Source: Nansenia antarctica
Lineage: Eukaryota > Chordata > Actinopteri > Argentiniformes > Microstomatidae
Direction: 5' to 3'
Length of the DNA stretch: 64,000 nt
Assembly (NCBI GenBank): GCA_963989245.1
Contig: OZ022341.1
Location: 58,420,592-58,484,591, forward strand
Under the pieces are notes generated by a model. The model did no database searches. It had not been told where the DNA came from and was given only the letters and a program-made list of their open reading frames with translations. Numbering within the stretch: position 1 is the first letter of the stretch; every line of letters starts with the position of its first letter. The translations under genes and the position numbers were made by a program. Positions 42,564-55,075 of the stretch are shown here, piece by piece.

Positions 42564-43245
42564 CGTTATCTATATAGCACAAGTCATGCATTGAATGCAA
42601 CAAATGAATAATGACACTTAATGACACTTTAATGACACTACACCATTCATTTTGTAATAGCCTGCTCAGGGACTACAGATGGAAATGAGCTCATGAGCTA
42701 ACTCTGGCGCATTTACATTGATGTGGAAACTGATTTGTTGATTAATGTGCACTGTCCCTGATAAATAAATAAATAAATAAACAAGAGGTAAGAGATAAGA
42801 AATAGATTTTAAAAAATAGGAAAAAAGTGCAAGTTGAGATAAACACTAGATGAAAGCCAGGCTAAAAAGGTGTGTTTTAAGCATCTATATTCTCTGCCAC
42901 CCGAAAGTCCTCTGGCAAGCCTTTCCAAAGTCTGGGGCCATAGTGGCTAAAAGTGGCCTTGCTATGGGTCTTAGATCGGACCCCTGGAACAACCAAGAGA
43001 CCAATACCAGAGGACCTGAGGGATCTAGTGGGTACATATCTTAAAACCACATCAGACATGTAGTCGGGAGCAAGACCATTTAGTTATTTGTAAACCAATG
43101 AAAGAATCTTAAAATCAATTCTACAACTAACAGGTAGCCAGTGCAGCGATTTTAAAACGGGTGTAATGTGTGCTTTCCTTCTGGTTCTGGTTAACACACG
43201 AGCAGCTGAATTTTGCATAAGGTGACTTTTTTTGGTAATGTCAGT
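42531..43245 (-). mobile_element. CR1/L2-group LINE remnant
   Basis: (TCAA)n tail at 42531-42562, then ATCTATATAGCACAAGTCAT. Minus-strand coding remnants read YMSDVVLRYVPTRSLRSSGI, GPRLWKGLPEDFRVAENIDA and, further upstream, the cysteine-free equivalent of the ARVLTRTRRKAHITPVLKSL region. This is a relative of the LINE at 26326-28160 but more decayed, with stops and truncated before the catalytic box. Confidence 0.8.
42877..43059 (-). pseudogene. LINE RT C-terminal fragment
   Basis: Sixty codons, MSDVVLRYVPTRSLRSSGIG followed by LLVVPGVRSKTHSKATFSHY and PRLWKGLPEDFRV, match the end of CR1/L2-group reverse transcriptases. Flanking frames contain stops. It is a relic. Confidence 0.8.
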
Positions 43246-46030
43246 AATGTCAGGTCATGAGGTCATGGACACATTTATGGCTACATGTAGATTTATGGCA
43301 GTGAAATACTATGAATCCAGACGCCACCTGGTATTGATTGCCACCCCAAGCCATTAGTGACAATGCAGGTGAGGAATATACGTAAGGAATATAAGGAATA
43401 TAAGTATTCATGTATTAGGTTTCTGTGGACAACCGATCCCACAGGTTTGGGTGGGTACAGTAACAGTCAATGTGAGGTGTACATGTAGCATGGGTTTGAA
43501 GGTGGGAACACAGTTGCAGGTCACTGTTGTTTTGTTTCGGTTTAGTTGGAGACTTTCCTGTAGGCCAAAAACAAAATGTGAGTGAGAGTGACATAATCCC
43601 TTGAGTATGGCACAGGTGTTCCATGACTCTTAGGGTGTGTTCTCACTAGAACATTTGCTTCACTTGGAATCAGAGTTTAGGATCAAATTCGCTTTGCTCT
43701 GCGTCGTTTGGAGCTGTGAGAACGCGCATTCAATGTTGCTCCCGGAGCAAACAGCCGACGGATGCTCCGCTTGAAAAGGGTGGTTTCGCTCCGGTTAGAA
43801 ACGACGCGTCCATCACTTTCCAGCGCATGCATGTTGATCAGGATAAGAGCGGGACGAACGGCAATTTTCAAATTTTCGGACCAATCAACTACCACGTCTG
43901 TTGCTTCGATTGCGTATGTTACTTTGTTTACATAAAGGGCTGTGAGAACGCAAATCAGAGAAATAATTTATGCAACAATGTTGCAATCTCATCCACTTGC
44001 TGATTCAGATTTTCATGTGAGCATGTGACCTTAGTTTGGGTTTTGCACTCAATTTGGTTTGTGTTTTCTCAACCCGTATTGCCAGTCGGCGTGTGTGACA
44101 CACAGAAATAGCTAAATATTGGCTAAAATAAATGTAAAAAATATGTGTCTCTATATCTATATATTGACATTTTCAGTTTGGGGGTCTACTTTTACTCTCT
44201 TAACTGAGTTCATTGTTAACTATGGCTTAAATGTACACACATGTTCCTGCAGGGTTGTGCTCTGCATCTGCTCCTCTATGATGTACAAGGCCGTGTACAG
44301 TGGCAACCTTTCATCCTGTTCAGGAATTGATTGCTGGATAGTTGTGGTAATGACTCTGACACAACAATTAATCAAGATAATTCATGTTAGAGGGGACTCT
44401 CTGAGCGCACTGCCCACCGCAGGACAGGATCAGGATCAAAAGGAGAATTGATAGAGATGCATTGTATGTTGATTAAGCAATATCACACGAGAGGGAGTGC
44501 TGTTATACTGAATATCAGCACGGCTGTGATTCGGTCATAGGTACGAGGCTGCAGGCCAAGTGTGATACAGCGCCATTTAAGTTCTACAGCGCCATTTAAT
44601 ACACGACAACAGATTATGATTTGTTTGTTGATTTAATCATTTATTTTGGCTCAGCCAACAGAAAATAGTTCTGCAACTGAACTTCAACTGTACTGTTGCC
44701 TAGTAACCCGAAAACAAACATCCGCAGGCTAGCTACTTTGTATTAACAGTCATTTAATAGAACACCTGTGCGGCGGAGTGATACATGTAGTTAAAAGTCC
44801 CAGTGCTGTTATACTGTGTATCGGCACTCATGGAATGCCTCTTGTCCAATCAAATGACTTGGTCGGAACTAACTGTTTTATAATAAGCTTTAGGAGTCTA
44901 GAGACTAGTTGTCACAAATGCTCTAGTACAACATGGCTATTACACATTACCATACACCTTGCTGTCAGGTCAGGTGGCCTCATAACCTATGATTTCAGTT
45001 TTGATGGAACAGCAACTGGATTCAACAAGACACTCATCAGTGTACAGTCTAATGCTATCAATCATCGTAAATGATATGAATACATACAGAATGTAAAGGA
45101 TTAGCCTACCAACATTTGATGAACAGTCACATTATTAGTTATAGGAATACTAATACATAATACCATGAATACTAATACAGATTGTTGTCAATGGAAAACA
45201 GAACCCTGTGGGTTTATTCTCTTAAGTCTATAAAAATGTTTGCTTTCAAAAGAATCCCTAATGAGGTTGTAAACATAAGCATCTGGATCTAGAATAAAGG
45301 CTATTCTTCTCAACCCCAAGACAGAATAGCCAGTCTAGATCTGCATTGAAAGATCTCCTGTGAGAGCTCTATATTTAAGATAGTTTTCACCTCACATAAC
45401 ATTATGCTTTCTTATTACAAGGAACTTTAAGATCAAGTATCTATATATATGTTTCTGTCAAAACGTAACATATGTACGAGCTTGTATTGCTTGTTTAGTC
45501 GCACACTTGAGGTATTTTATGGCCGTTTTATGGGCATTATTTCTGAACACGAGTTCAGTAATTACATTGCCCTTTTGATTCTTGCCAAAAATGGTAATGC
45601 GATATGTATGCAAGCTACTGCACTTAAAACTGTTAAATCAAATAGTTAATAACAAAATAGTTGTGATGCAGAAGATGATGAGAAGAAGGTGGGAGAGAGA
45701 GACGTTGTGGGTTCTGCTGGGGGGCATGGCTGGGTTACAGCTAGTCCCCTCTGGGCTGGAGGAACAATGCTTCTCTTCTCTACCAGTCTCAGACAAAGAC
45801 TTGGTTTAGAATGATAACAACATGATACAGTAGCTATATATACATATTCAAATGTACTCAAAGGGAGGCAGTTTAACTGCTCCACCAAGCAGAGGCTCTC
45901 ACCATCTCTCTCATTTGATACTTTCAATTAAAGGATGCACAGTTTGTTAAAAGTCTCACCGCAATGAAGTCGTTTTTTTGTACCATGTTAAGCAAGAAGG
46001 GAGTTGTCCTACATAGAAATAATGTGAACC
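43246..46030. other. Mostly unassigned DNA with possible decayed elements
   Basis: Two patches look transposon-like without provable ends. Near 43636, AGGGTGTGTTCTCACTAGAA resembles a common fish MITE terminus followed by GC-rich sequence. At 44497-44521 and 44803-44827, two near-identical 25-mers (GTGCTGTTATACTG...GCAC, each nearly its own inverse) flank about 280 bp. No exon is supported; frames at 44119-45649 have no domain. Confidence 0.35.
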
Positions 46031-46227
46031 ACATTTTTGTTTTTTTTATTTATTTAAGCTTTATTTATTCAGGGAAACCTGACTGAGACCAGAGTCTCCT
46101 TTGCAACAGGGCCACTGATTTACATAGATCAAAGTAAACATAAATAAAATAAAACAAATATACAATACAAGAACAAGTTACTAACAATACAATACAACAG
46201 TGTACATGGATACACTAACCAGACATA
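46031..46227 (-). mobile_element. Non-LTR element 3' tail
   Basis: AGCTTTATTTATTCAGGGAA, GACTGAGACCAGAGTCTCC and TTGCAACAGGGCC are the reversed 3' end of a fish non-LTR element, followed by A-rich ACAATACAA repeats. A Tc1 element inserted just downstream at a TA. Confidence 0.55.
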
Positions 46228-47759
46228 CAGTTAGGTCCAGAAATATTTGGTCAGTGACACAATTTCCATAATTTTGGCCTTGTACACCACCACAATGGAT
46301 TATAAATGAAACAATCGAGATGCTATGGGCAGGCTTTCAGCTTTAATTCAAGGGGTTGAACAAAAATATTGTATGAAGCGTTTAGGAATTGCAACCATTT
46401 TTATACAGTCCCCTATTTTCAGGGGCTCAAATGCAACTGGACAAATAATAAATACAATTTTCTCGAGATGTCGAGAATCCTTTGCAGGCAATGACTGCCT
46501 GAAGTCTGGAACCCATGGACATCACCAAATGCTAGGTTTCCTTTGTGATGCTTTGCCAGGCCTTTACTACAGCTGTCAGTTGTTTTTTGTTGTTTTTATT
46601 TCTGCCTTTAGTTTGGTCTTGAGATCAGGTGATTGACATTGCAAAATGTTCCACTTTTTTTGCCTTAAAAACCTTCTGGGTTGCTTTTGCAGTATGTTTT
46701 GGGTGATTGTCTATCTGTACTGTGACGTGCCGTCCAATCAACTTTGCTGAATTTGTCTGAATCTGAGCAGACAGCATCCCTAAACACTTCAGAATTCATC
46801 TGGCTGCTTCTGTCTTCAGTCACATCATCAATAAACACTAGTGACCCAGTACCATTGGAAGCCATGCATGCCCATGCCATCACACAGCCTTCACCGTGTT
46901 TTCCAGATGATGTGGTATGCTTCGGATCATAAGCAGTTCCAAGTCTTCTCCATATTGTTTTCTTCTCATCTTTCTAGTAAAGGTTGATCTCAATTTCATC
47001 TGTCCAAAAATGCTGTTTCAGAAGTGGGCTGGCTTTTTTTGTAATGTTTTTTAGCAAAGTCTAATCTGGCCTTTCTATTCTTGGAGCTTATGAATGGTTT
47101 GCACCTTGTGGTGAACCCTCTATTTGCTCTTGTGAAGTCTTCTCTTTAAGGTAGACTTGGATAATGATATGCCTACTTTCTGGAGATTGTTCTTGACTTG
47201 GCTGGAATTTGTGAAAGGGTTTTCCTTTACCATGTAAAGGATCCTGCGATCATACCCCATTGTTGTTTTCCGTGGACGTCCAGGCCTTTTTGTGGAGCCT
47301 GTTGGTTTGGCCACTCCTAATGTTCCCGCTATCTCTCTGATGGATTTTTGTTTTGTTTTTGCAACCTAAGGATGGCCTGTTTCACTTGCATTGAGAGATC
47401 CTTTGACTGCATGTTGTGCGTTCACAGCAACAGCTTCCAAATGCAAATGTCACACTTTTGCCACTCAAAGGTCACTCAGACCTTTTATCTGCTTAACTGA
47501 AAATGATGAAGGAATAGCCCACACCTGTCCATGATACAGCTTTTGAGTCCATTGTCCAATTACTTTTAGTCCCTTGAAGAGGAGGCTACATATTAAAGAG
47601 CTGTAATTCCTGAACCCTTCCTCCAATTTAGATGTGAATACCCTCAAATTAAATTTGAGAGTCTGTACTTTAAGCCCATATTCATTATATAACTAACTTG
47701 AAATGTACTATGTAAATAGCTAAAATAACAAAAGATGTCAGAGTATATGGACCTAACTG
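46228..47759 (-). mobile_element. Tc1/mariner element, 1532 bp, decayed
   Basis: The left end CAGTTAGGTCCAGAAATATT and the right end read inward CAGTTAGGTCCATATACTCT share the 12-bp terminus of a known fish Tc1 group. TA flanks both ends (46226-46227, 47760-47761). The length is as expected for an autonomous Tc1 element, so it is complete in outline. The transposase on the minus strand is riddled with stops. Confidence 0.93.
46600..47400 (-). pseudogene. Tc1 transposase pseudogene
   Basis: The best-preserved part (47314-47120) reads MAKPTGSTKRPGRPRKTTMG and LQKVGISLSKSTLKRRLHKS, the paired-like HTH DNA-binding region with its GRPRKT AT-hook-like motif. Downstream pieces in other frames include YRGFTTRCKPFISSKNRKAR, LDFAKKHYKK and a remnant of the DDE region near CDGMGMHGFQWYWVTSVY (canonical VMVWGCM-type block). 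Multiple stops and frameshifts separate them. A functional protein would be about 340 residues; this one cannot be expressed. Confidence 0.85.
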
Positions 47760-47761
47760 TA

Positions 47762-49904
47762 TAAGTCTGCCTAAACAGATACTTCACTAAAACCACATTG
47801 TAGCTTCAAAGGTCCATGACCTTCAATACAACAATGTAGATACAGCTGAATGAGATACTTTGTACTGTGTACTGTATCATTCAAGCATGGTTTGTTAATA
47901 AGCTTCAGTTGAATTATTAATATTCATGATATGATGCAGGGTTATGTTTTTTTAGCATTACTATTGAAATTGCATGCACTGTGGCTTATCACTGATTAAT
48001 AGCTTCGACAAGTCCAAGGACAATATTGTGTTTCGTGTTTTGCATGAACATTCTTCATAAATTAAAGAGACCATTGATAGGTATGGTACAATGATGCTAG
48101 TGCGTAGTGAAATGCAAAGGAAATTGCACCACCTACTGATGTCCTACTATTGTATCATGAAAGGCTACCTCTTACTCAGCCCTCTACCTACAGGACTGCT
48201 TAAGCCCAGCTGAAGTGTCAACTTCCGTAAATCCAAAGGCATTGCCTCCACAAGACAGCTTTATAGGGTCTGAGTGGAGGTATTAATCAACAAGTAGACA
48301 TCCACCACCACCCCACACCTATAGAAGGAGCCACGTGTGTCTTGTAGAGCTGACAAGTCTGTCTGACCACCACATGAATATGAAGATAGAGTGACCTGTT
48401 CTGACCTCAGTCAGAGGTCCTCACAGAGATCCTCACTGCTACCCCAGGGGACAGGACATGTTTCCCTCTTAAGGTTGAGAAACCATGCCCCGGTATTAAC
48501 CCATACTGGTACCGCTGAATTTTGCTAATGGACTTTTTACTGACTGTTGATACAGTCTCTGAATGGATAGGGATGCTTGAGGTGGCTGTCAGCTTCAGGG
48601 GGAAAAAGAATAAGAGTACAAATTCCTTCTTGGTGAAACAAAGCTGTTTTCCCCACCATAAAAGCGTTTACAGATGTGCTGTCCGTTTTTATATTTGAAA
48701 TATTTGCTCCAAACCAAGATCTCATAGATATAAGTACACTAATAACACCTGATAATGTAATTTTAATCCAAAATTAAATCCATGTATTCTCACATTCGAG
48801 GGAAAGAAAAAAACATTGCACATGTCCTCTGGCCTTAAAACCAGACCATGGATTCCAGATGTCAGAGAAACAGATCTGCAGGTTGCAAATACGTATGTAC
48901 ATGTGTTTTAACTCTAATAACCTGGCTAAACATGAGAGATAGAGCAGATAGTTGAAAAGTGAGAGTTTGACTGACTGCCACAGGTTGATATGAATGAGAG
49001 ATTGTGTCTGTGAATGTTTTCAGTAAAGGAGTGACAGCAGTCAAGGATAATGGTCTGCAACTAACTCGGATGCACAGCAATCCTGGGAGCGGTTTACACT
49101 GGCAGCTTTTGAAGGATAGGTCTTACTGTGTGACAGAGATATTTTCCTCATTGCCAAAGCAACAGAATGACCTTTATTTAAATTATCCTGGCATTATTTG
49201 AAAGATGGTAAAGAGCAGTTTACCCTAATCCTGATTATATAACTCAAATTCTATGTTGAAAGAAAACAATAGTGAGAAGCTCTTTACCACATAGGCTCTG
49301 CTGTTTATCTGTCGTTGGTGGGCTTGAGTTAGATGTTGCCAGGTTGAGTTAGATGTTGCCGGGCTGGCACGGTTCTTTTTCACACAGATGTCTGTTAGCA
49401 GGCTGTGTGAGCTGCTGTTGCGGTCTTGACAAAGCATATGGTTTTTGATGGCATGGAAATAGTTTAATAAACTTACATATTTGGCATACACTGAATATAT
49501 ACAAGTCAGTTTAAGTTTGAAAGATTTCAAGACAGGCAATTATCTGATTTTAAAATATTGATGCTGTCAGTTTAGTAAACTTCCAATTCCTATTGAAAAC
49601 ATGCTTTAAAGGGATAGTTCACTTTGTTAAACCTTATAGTTAGATGGTTCCTTAGTCTGAAAGTAGTCCATGTTTCATTATAAAAGGCAATATTATCATT
49701 TCATCTCAATTTCAAAAGAAAGGAAGTACTGGAGATATCCTAGTTGTCTCTGCTCCCTGATGATATAAAACATGCTTTGTATCATTGGTCAAACATGAAG
49801 TTGCTCTTATACCTGTGTAATAACATTGTTATTATGTTAGACCATATTTAGTTAGATTATGTATAATAGTTAGACTATGTAGTCAGCCAGAGGCCTTTTA
49901 CTCA
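47762..49904. other. Non-coding, largely unique DNA
   Basis: AT-rich. No supported exon, RNA gene or repeat array. An imperfect tandem, GGTTGAGTTAGATGTTGCC x2, lies at 49322-49361. Confidence 0.55.
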
Positions 49905-50068
49905 TTGCACAATTTCTTCTAGCATTATGACTGCCAATGGCCCCTGGCGCGAGCAGAGATTACTTTTTTTGCGATGACAGATAGATGCTTCACTTATTTA
50001 GACAAATGTATTTGTTGTAAGTCGCTTTGGATAAAGGCGTATGCTAAATTCCAAAAATGTAAATGTAG
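49905..50068 (+). mobile_element. L2 LINE 3'-UTR fragment
   Basis: GGCCCCTGGCGCGAGCAGAG and GTAAGTCGCTTTGGATAAAG to AAATGTAAATG parallel the 3' UTR of the L2 copy at 15670-15821. Confidence 0.85.
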
Positions 50069-50915
50069 GTAGCAAATAAACAAACTAAACCTAACATTGA
50101 ACAAGAATGGTTGGAACAAGGTGTATAATCAGTTTTGAGTTCCGCTTCTGGCAATTAAAGAAAGTAACTTTCTAATTTAGCTGTTACAAAAGGAAACCAA
50201 TCCTCTGTTTAAAATGATATAATAGTTTGGGGTTTGCCAGATTCGTGCTGTTTAATTTCCATTGAATGATGCACATTTTACTGATAAAGGGAGCTAGTGA
50301 GCAACTTAAAGTAAGAATGGAGCAGCAAAAGCATCTACAGTTTGGTTTGAATTCAATTTGAAGTAACATGACTTTAAACAGAGAAACAGTGATATGTTGT
50401 AGCTTTAATATATCTAACAGTGCAGTATATAACAGTACAGAATGAAGAAGTGGGGCAAATATCAGCAGAGAAAATTTGTGTAAAGCAAGATCTCTTACTC
50501 TCCAGACTTTTTGTCATCCTGCTATCACATTTCATTACCATGATAATGTGCTTATGCAATCACTAATGAATAAAACATTGTTTGGCTAATGCTGATATAT
50601 CTTTGAAGTAATCCTGCTTTTAAGATAAATGCTTAGTCTCCTGTTTGTATACATTTTGAGTGCGTGATGTGCGTTTGTTGTGCAATTGTTCTCAGAGCCA
50701 AAACATTAGAGGAAAACTGTAATCATAGCTCAGAAATATCAGAATGATATTCTCTCTTTGGTTTGGAATAGCCAGATGACACACGGTAGTACTACTAGTA
50801 TAATGCAAAGCAGACCAATTGGAAGTCAGTTGGATAAAGGTTCTACTGTAAATTTAAGATTGATACTGTAGTCCCAAAGAGATGGTTTGTAGATGTTCAA
50901 TAGGTGTCAACAACA
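50069..50915. other. Non-coding DNA
   Basis: Nothing recognised. Confidence 0.5.
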
Positions 50916-51136
50916 TAATAATAATAATAATAATAATAATAATATCTTAGATTTATATAACGCCTTTCTCAAACCCAATGACGCTTAACAGATTTCATAG
51001 ACAGACAATCAGACAGACAGAACAGAAAAACAAAGCAAAGAAACAAAGACAGCAAGAGTGACAAACTAGACTAGAGGCCAAAGGCCTTAGAGAACAGGTG
51101 GGTTTTGATGGCTGATTTAAAAGTGTCCAGGGTAAC
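50916..51136 (-). mobile_element. LINE 3' end with (AAT)n tail
   Basis: (AAT)n at 50917-50944, then TTATATAACGCCTTTCTCAA. The coding end on the minus strand reads TLDTFKSAIKTHLFSKAFGL before a stop. Same family as the copy at 54733-55075. Confidence 0.82.
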
Positions 51137-53283
51137 TATCCATTAACCCTAACCCTAGCACTACCCATGACCCTTATCCTAACCGTAAACTAAACCCAAA
51201 ACCTAGCACCTAACCATAACCCAAGCAAGCTGATGCATATCAACAGTTGCAGATGGTAATTTGTTTATAGTTTGAGCAACTATATCATCTATAGGGTCCA
51301 TCTATCCAAATAAAGTGAGACCTTCTAATCTAATTACAAAGTCATCGCCCCTGTACAGAGCATGCACCCAGGAATCCGGGAATGAGTGCAATCTATGTGG
51401 TATTCATTACAACATAGAGAACCACAGCACCAGAATCATCCCAGCTGGTGCTATTGGTAGCTGGTCAGTTCCAAACATTACCACAACTTCATGCAATACC
51501 ACAATGCCAACAGCTTTAATAAGCATCCTTTTAACCATGGACAGCAGAAATCTTGGAACCAATCAGTGCTCAGACAGCAATTGAGTTGATGAATTCATTG
51601 ACTGAGCGCTTGAATAACCAGCAGAGTCTGTGGCTTGATGGGAGCGTGACAGACCACCCTTTGTGGCATGACATCATCAATCCAAAACCATGATGAGGAC
51701 ATTGTCAGATCATGGCCCAAGGCATTGTGGTCGATTGTGAATAGTACTACCTGTAAAAAGGATTAGAATATGTGTTTAACAAGCAGGGTAATGGATGCTT
51801 CAGATATTTTGTTTGTTCTCTTCTTGAAAATTACATAAACAAACACATAAAGTTTAATAGTTCCCTTATGGGTTGATCTTTTTTCTGTTGGTTAGGTTAG
51901 CTTGATTGGGACATGGGCTTCGCTTCATCGCTCTCCCTAACATTAGTTTCCATTACCTCTTCGTCCCCACAGGACCAGATGGTGTACCACACTTGCCAGC
52001 CCGGATACTACATACTGTAGAGGGACATCTTATTAAACATACTATAAACACTCCTATAAACCTATGTGAAATGTCACCCAATTCCTTAATATTTCTGCCA
52101 TTGCAGTGTTGACTTTACGAAATGTATTATTTAATTCTATATACTGTAGCTTATTGTTTTGCAGGCAACTTTATTGAGTAATACTGGTGAGTGTTGAGCT
52201 TCTGCAAAAGTAAGTCAATTGATTAACTCCTGCCTAAACATAACATTTAAAATAACTACACAAAGATGTCATGAAGTTTCAAGGGCAATGCAGTCAAGGG
52301 CAAAATAACCTCAGTGGAGAGAGAAAGATAGAGGCATAACCTCCACTTGAAACATGTATGCTGACAGACGAGTCGTAGTTTAACCTGAAAAACACTGTCA
52401 TTTTCCTTCCTAAACTGTTATAGCCAATGGGCATTGAGTGAATGATGTCAGAATTCACTGTTTACCTTGGAATACCCCAGGTGAAAGGTGGACACAAGCT
52501 ACCCTCTAATCATGGACTGTGTTTTGAAACAGCCTTGCCATTGCTTCCCCCACTGGTAATGTATTGCATTATTTTACATTGAGCATTCTGAGCTGCTCCC
52601 ATGTTCATCATGTTGAATATTCATCTGCCCGTTTTTCTTAAGCTCCACCACTTCAATTTCCCTTCTTCAGTTAACATAAGTGTTAACAGGATCATTGAGA
52701 TAGTATGTGCTGCGTGAAGCTCAGTAACGTTTTTTGTGGCACCAAGCTACGCTTGTTTGTTACTGAATACGAACACCTGAGAACACACAGGTGTCTCTCC
52801 AACATCAAATTAAAAAAAACTCCACAGCAATGTCCTCTTCTTTACCCCACTTGAACTTGTTCCTCTCACATCTGCAGATGAAAGGAAGAAGGGTCTTTGA
52901 CACACCAAGGGGGCATCACAGAGCATGCTGTGCAATAACATCATGGAGGTGCTCTTTCCTCACTTTCCTCTCATTTAGCCAATGTGTGTTTAACAGCATA
53001 AGCGATGACAGCTGAAGCCCAAACAGCACTATCGTGGTGGATACCCTTTAGGGAAATCCTGCAGAATGCACTACAGCTGGCCTTAGAGCATACGGCTGGG
53101 AGGAGAGGGGAGTCCAGGGCACCTTGACATTTAAGCTAACTTAGAAGGGCTCTTTTTTATTCATGTTATCTCTGTTGTTAATGACTGAAACCACCTCGAT
53201 GAAGGCTGAGAAGTTGAATAACTGGGCCTTGCCTCAGCTGTTATTGAACACTAAGTTAGTAATACCCGCTTTGGCTTAACATC
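51137..53283. other. Non-coding DNA, one possible CCP-like exon remnant
   Basis: At 51145-51230 there are degenerate telomere-like CCTAACC repeats. At 51972, after TTCGTCCCCACAG, the plus strand reads DQMVYHTCQPGYYI, reminiscent of the middle of a sushi/CCP module, and meets GTAGAG 44 nt later. This is too short to call. No other exon was recognised. Confidence 0.3.
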
Positions 53284-53881
53284 TGTCCCACCCTCTACCT
53301 CCAGTTAGCTGGCAGGTCCTCCGCTACAGGAGTGGAGTCAGGTGTGCAGGGGTCAGGTGACCAGCTGTTCACCATTTCCCCATGAGTAGCCTTGCCATAA
53401 ATACCCGGTCCAGACTTTACTACGCTGCCAGATTGTAGCTTCAGTTACACTGTTAGTCACGCTTCCAGCCTTACTAATATATCTGCTTCGCCAATATCTT
53501 TAATAACCTTTGTTTCTCTGTAGCCTGCAGTACCTCCGCCTGACTCCTGCCGCTGACTCCTTCCTCCTGCCGGACACACCTGCCCTGTTCTCTTGCCCGT
53601 CCGTCCTGCCTGCGTGCCTGCCCACTCTGCTTACCTGCTTGCCCTGTCTGCCTGTCCTCCCTGTCTGCCTGCCTGTCTGTCTGTTTGCCTGTCCAGACCT
53701 GCCAGACTGCCCTGCCAACCCCTCCCTGCCTTCCCAGCCTTTCTGACGTGCCCAACCAGCCTTCCCTTGGAGCTCTGCCCCTCCCCCTCGTTCCCTCCAT
53801 AAATACACCCAGTCTTCTGGTTTTACCATCATTTGACTCCCTGTCTGTGTTCTGCGCTTGGATACACCAGTCTGACCGTCA
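53284..53881 (+). mobile_element. LTR-like repeat, old, without matching duplication
   Basis: The segment shares CACGCTTCCAGCCTTACTA, a following C/T-rich CCTGCC tract and an end in CTGACCGTCA with the minus-strand solo LTR at 57982-58409, whose end is CTGACCGTAACA. It also shares AGGTGTGCAG upstream. With TG at 53284 and CA at 53881 it would be a 598-bp LTR. The flanking pentamers do not match, so boundaries are tentative. Confidence 0.55.
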
Positions 53882-54732
53882 TTGTATGGTCCACAGTCAT
53901 TTCATCATTGCTTTGTTCTTATGGTTTGTCTCTTAAAATGATTGCCCACACATGTTTCTCTACATGTTCTCTGATTGAACAATATACAGTATAGTATAGC
54001 CAGCTACAATATCAGAGACATTTGGATGTCCAAATCCTACACTATTGGATTTTAGAGTAGGCATTTTGCCAAATTAAAAAAAGACTTGGGTCTGGAGAAA
54101 GGTGGAAACTTGGATCAGAAGACAACACACTAGATATAGAAAGGTAATTGATATACACTGTTATTCAGTAATCAGAGATCTGTCAATGGAACAAAACATT
54201 CGTCCAATTTGTCATCCTGAGGGATTATTTTAGCACATTAATGTTATAACAATTAATATGCCATGGATGCACTTTTTCAGTTTTTCTCTTTTATCCAACT
54301 CCAACTGACGTTTCAAACTGACATCAGCCCATATTTTGTATTCTGCCTTTAATGGGAAATATGTATCAGGTAGAGAAATGATTGTGTAATCCCCTGACAA
54401 TAAAGGTTTTCAATGAAAATAGGATAGTATGTAAAATAATACAGAATATACGTCATTGTCAGGTAGGCCTGCACTTCTTCAGATGAACCGAACAAGCATA
54501 CTGTAAAACATAACCATGGTCTCTGATCTCATTAATTAGTTGATTTGTTTACTTAAGATGAAAGACAAAGGGTTAGTTAAAGTAATGTTTTCCATATGTC
54601 AGGGAAGTCGAGTAATGTATCACTCTGATGTTGGACGGTCGGTTCATCTGCTTTAGCTCATCTCCCCTCCTCTTCCCGCGTCTGAGGAAATCATTTACAG
54701 GAAAGCCTTTCCTCCCAAACCCACATGATCTT
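53882..54732. other. Non-coding DNA
   Basis: Nothing recognised. Confidence 0.5.
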
Positions 54733-55075
54733 TAATAATAATAATAATAACTTACATTTATATAGCGCCTTTCAAAAAGCCCAAGGACGCTTTACAGGGG
54801 AATGATCGGACAGACAAACAGAAAACAAACAAAACAAAACTGAAACAATGACTAGGGGCCAAAGGCCTTGGAGAACAGATGAGTTTTGAGGGCTAGTTTG
54901 AAGGAGTCCAGGGTGGGGGCGTTGCGGATCACTGTGGGGAGGGAGTTCCAGAGGGTAGGTGCGGCCACGCTGAAGGCTCTGTCCCCAAAGGTCCGTAGGT
55001 TGGTGTGGGGGGTGGACAGCAGGCCCATGTCAGCGGACCGCAGGTTCTTTAGATAGAAGCAAACCATGCATCAGT
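54733..55075 (-). pseudogene. LINE RT C-terminal fragment with (AAT)n tail
   Basis: The minus strand encodes LRSADMGLLSTPHTNLRTFG, DRAFSVAAPTLWNSLPTVIR and LDSFKLALKTHLFSKAFGP, then a stop, a ~90-bp UTR with CATTTATATAGCGCCTTTCA and (AAT)n. The block RTFGDRAFSVAAPxLWNSLP is a common LINE terminus. The fragment starts abruptly near 55075, so only the last ~70 codons inserted. Confidence 0.85.

Noticed and set aside
45449..45927. Short frames on both strands as host exons
   Set aside because: No domain, splice-site pair or conservation cue; composition is like the surrounding non-coding DNA.
53474..53936. Cys/Pro/Leu-rich frames on the plus strand and Arg/Gln/Gly-rich frames on the minus strand
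   Set aside because: Low-complexity CCTGCC tract inside an LTR-like repeat.
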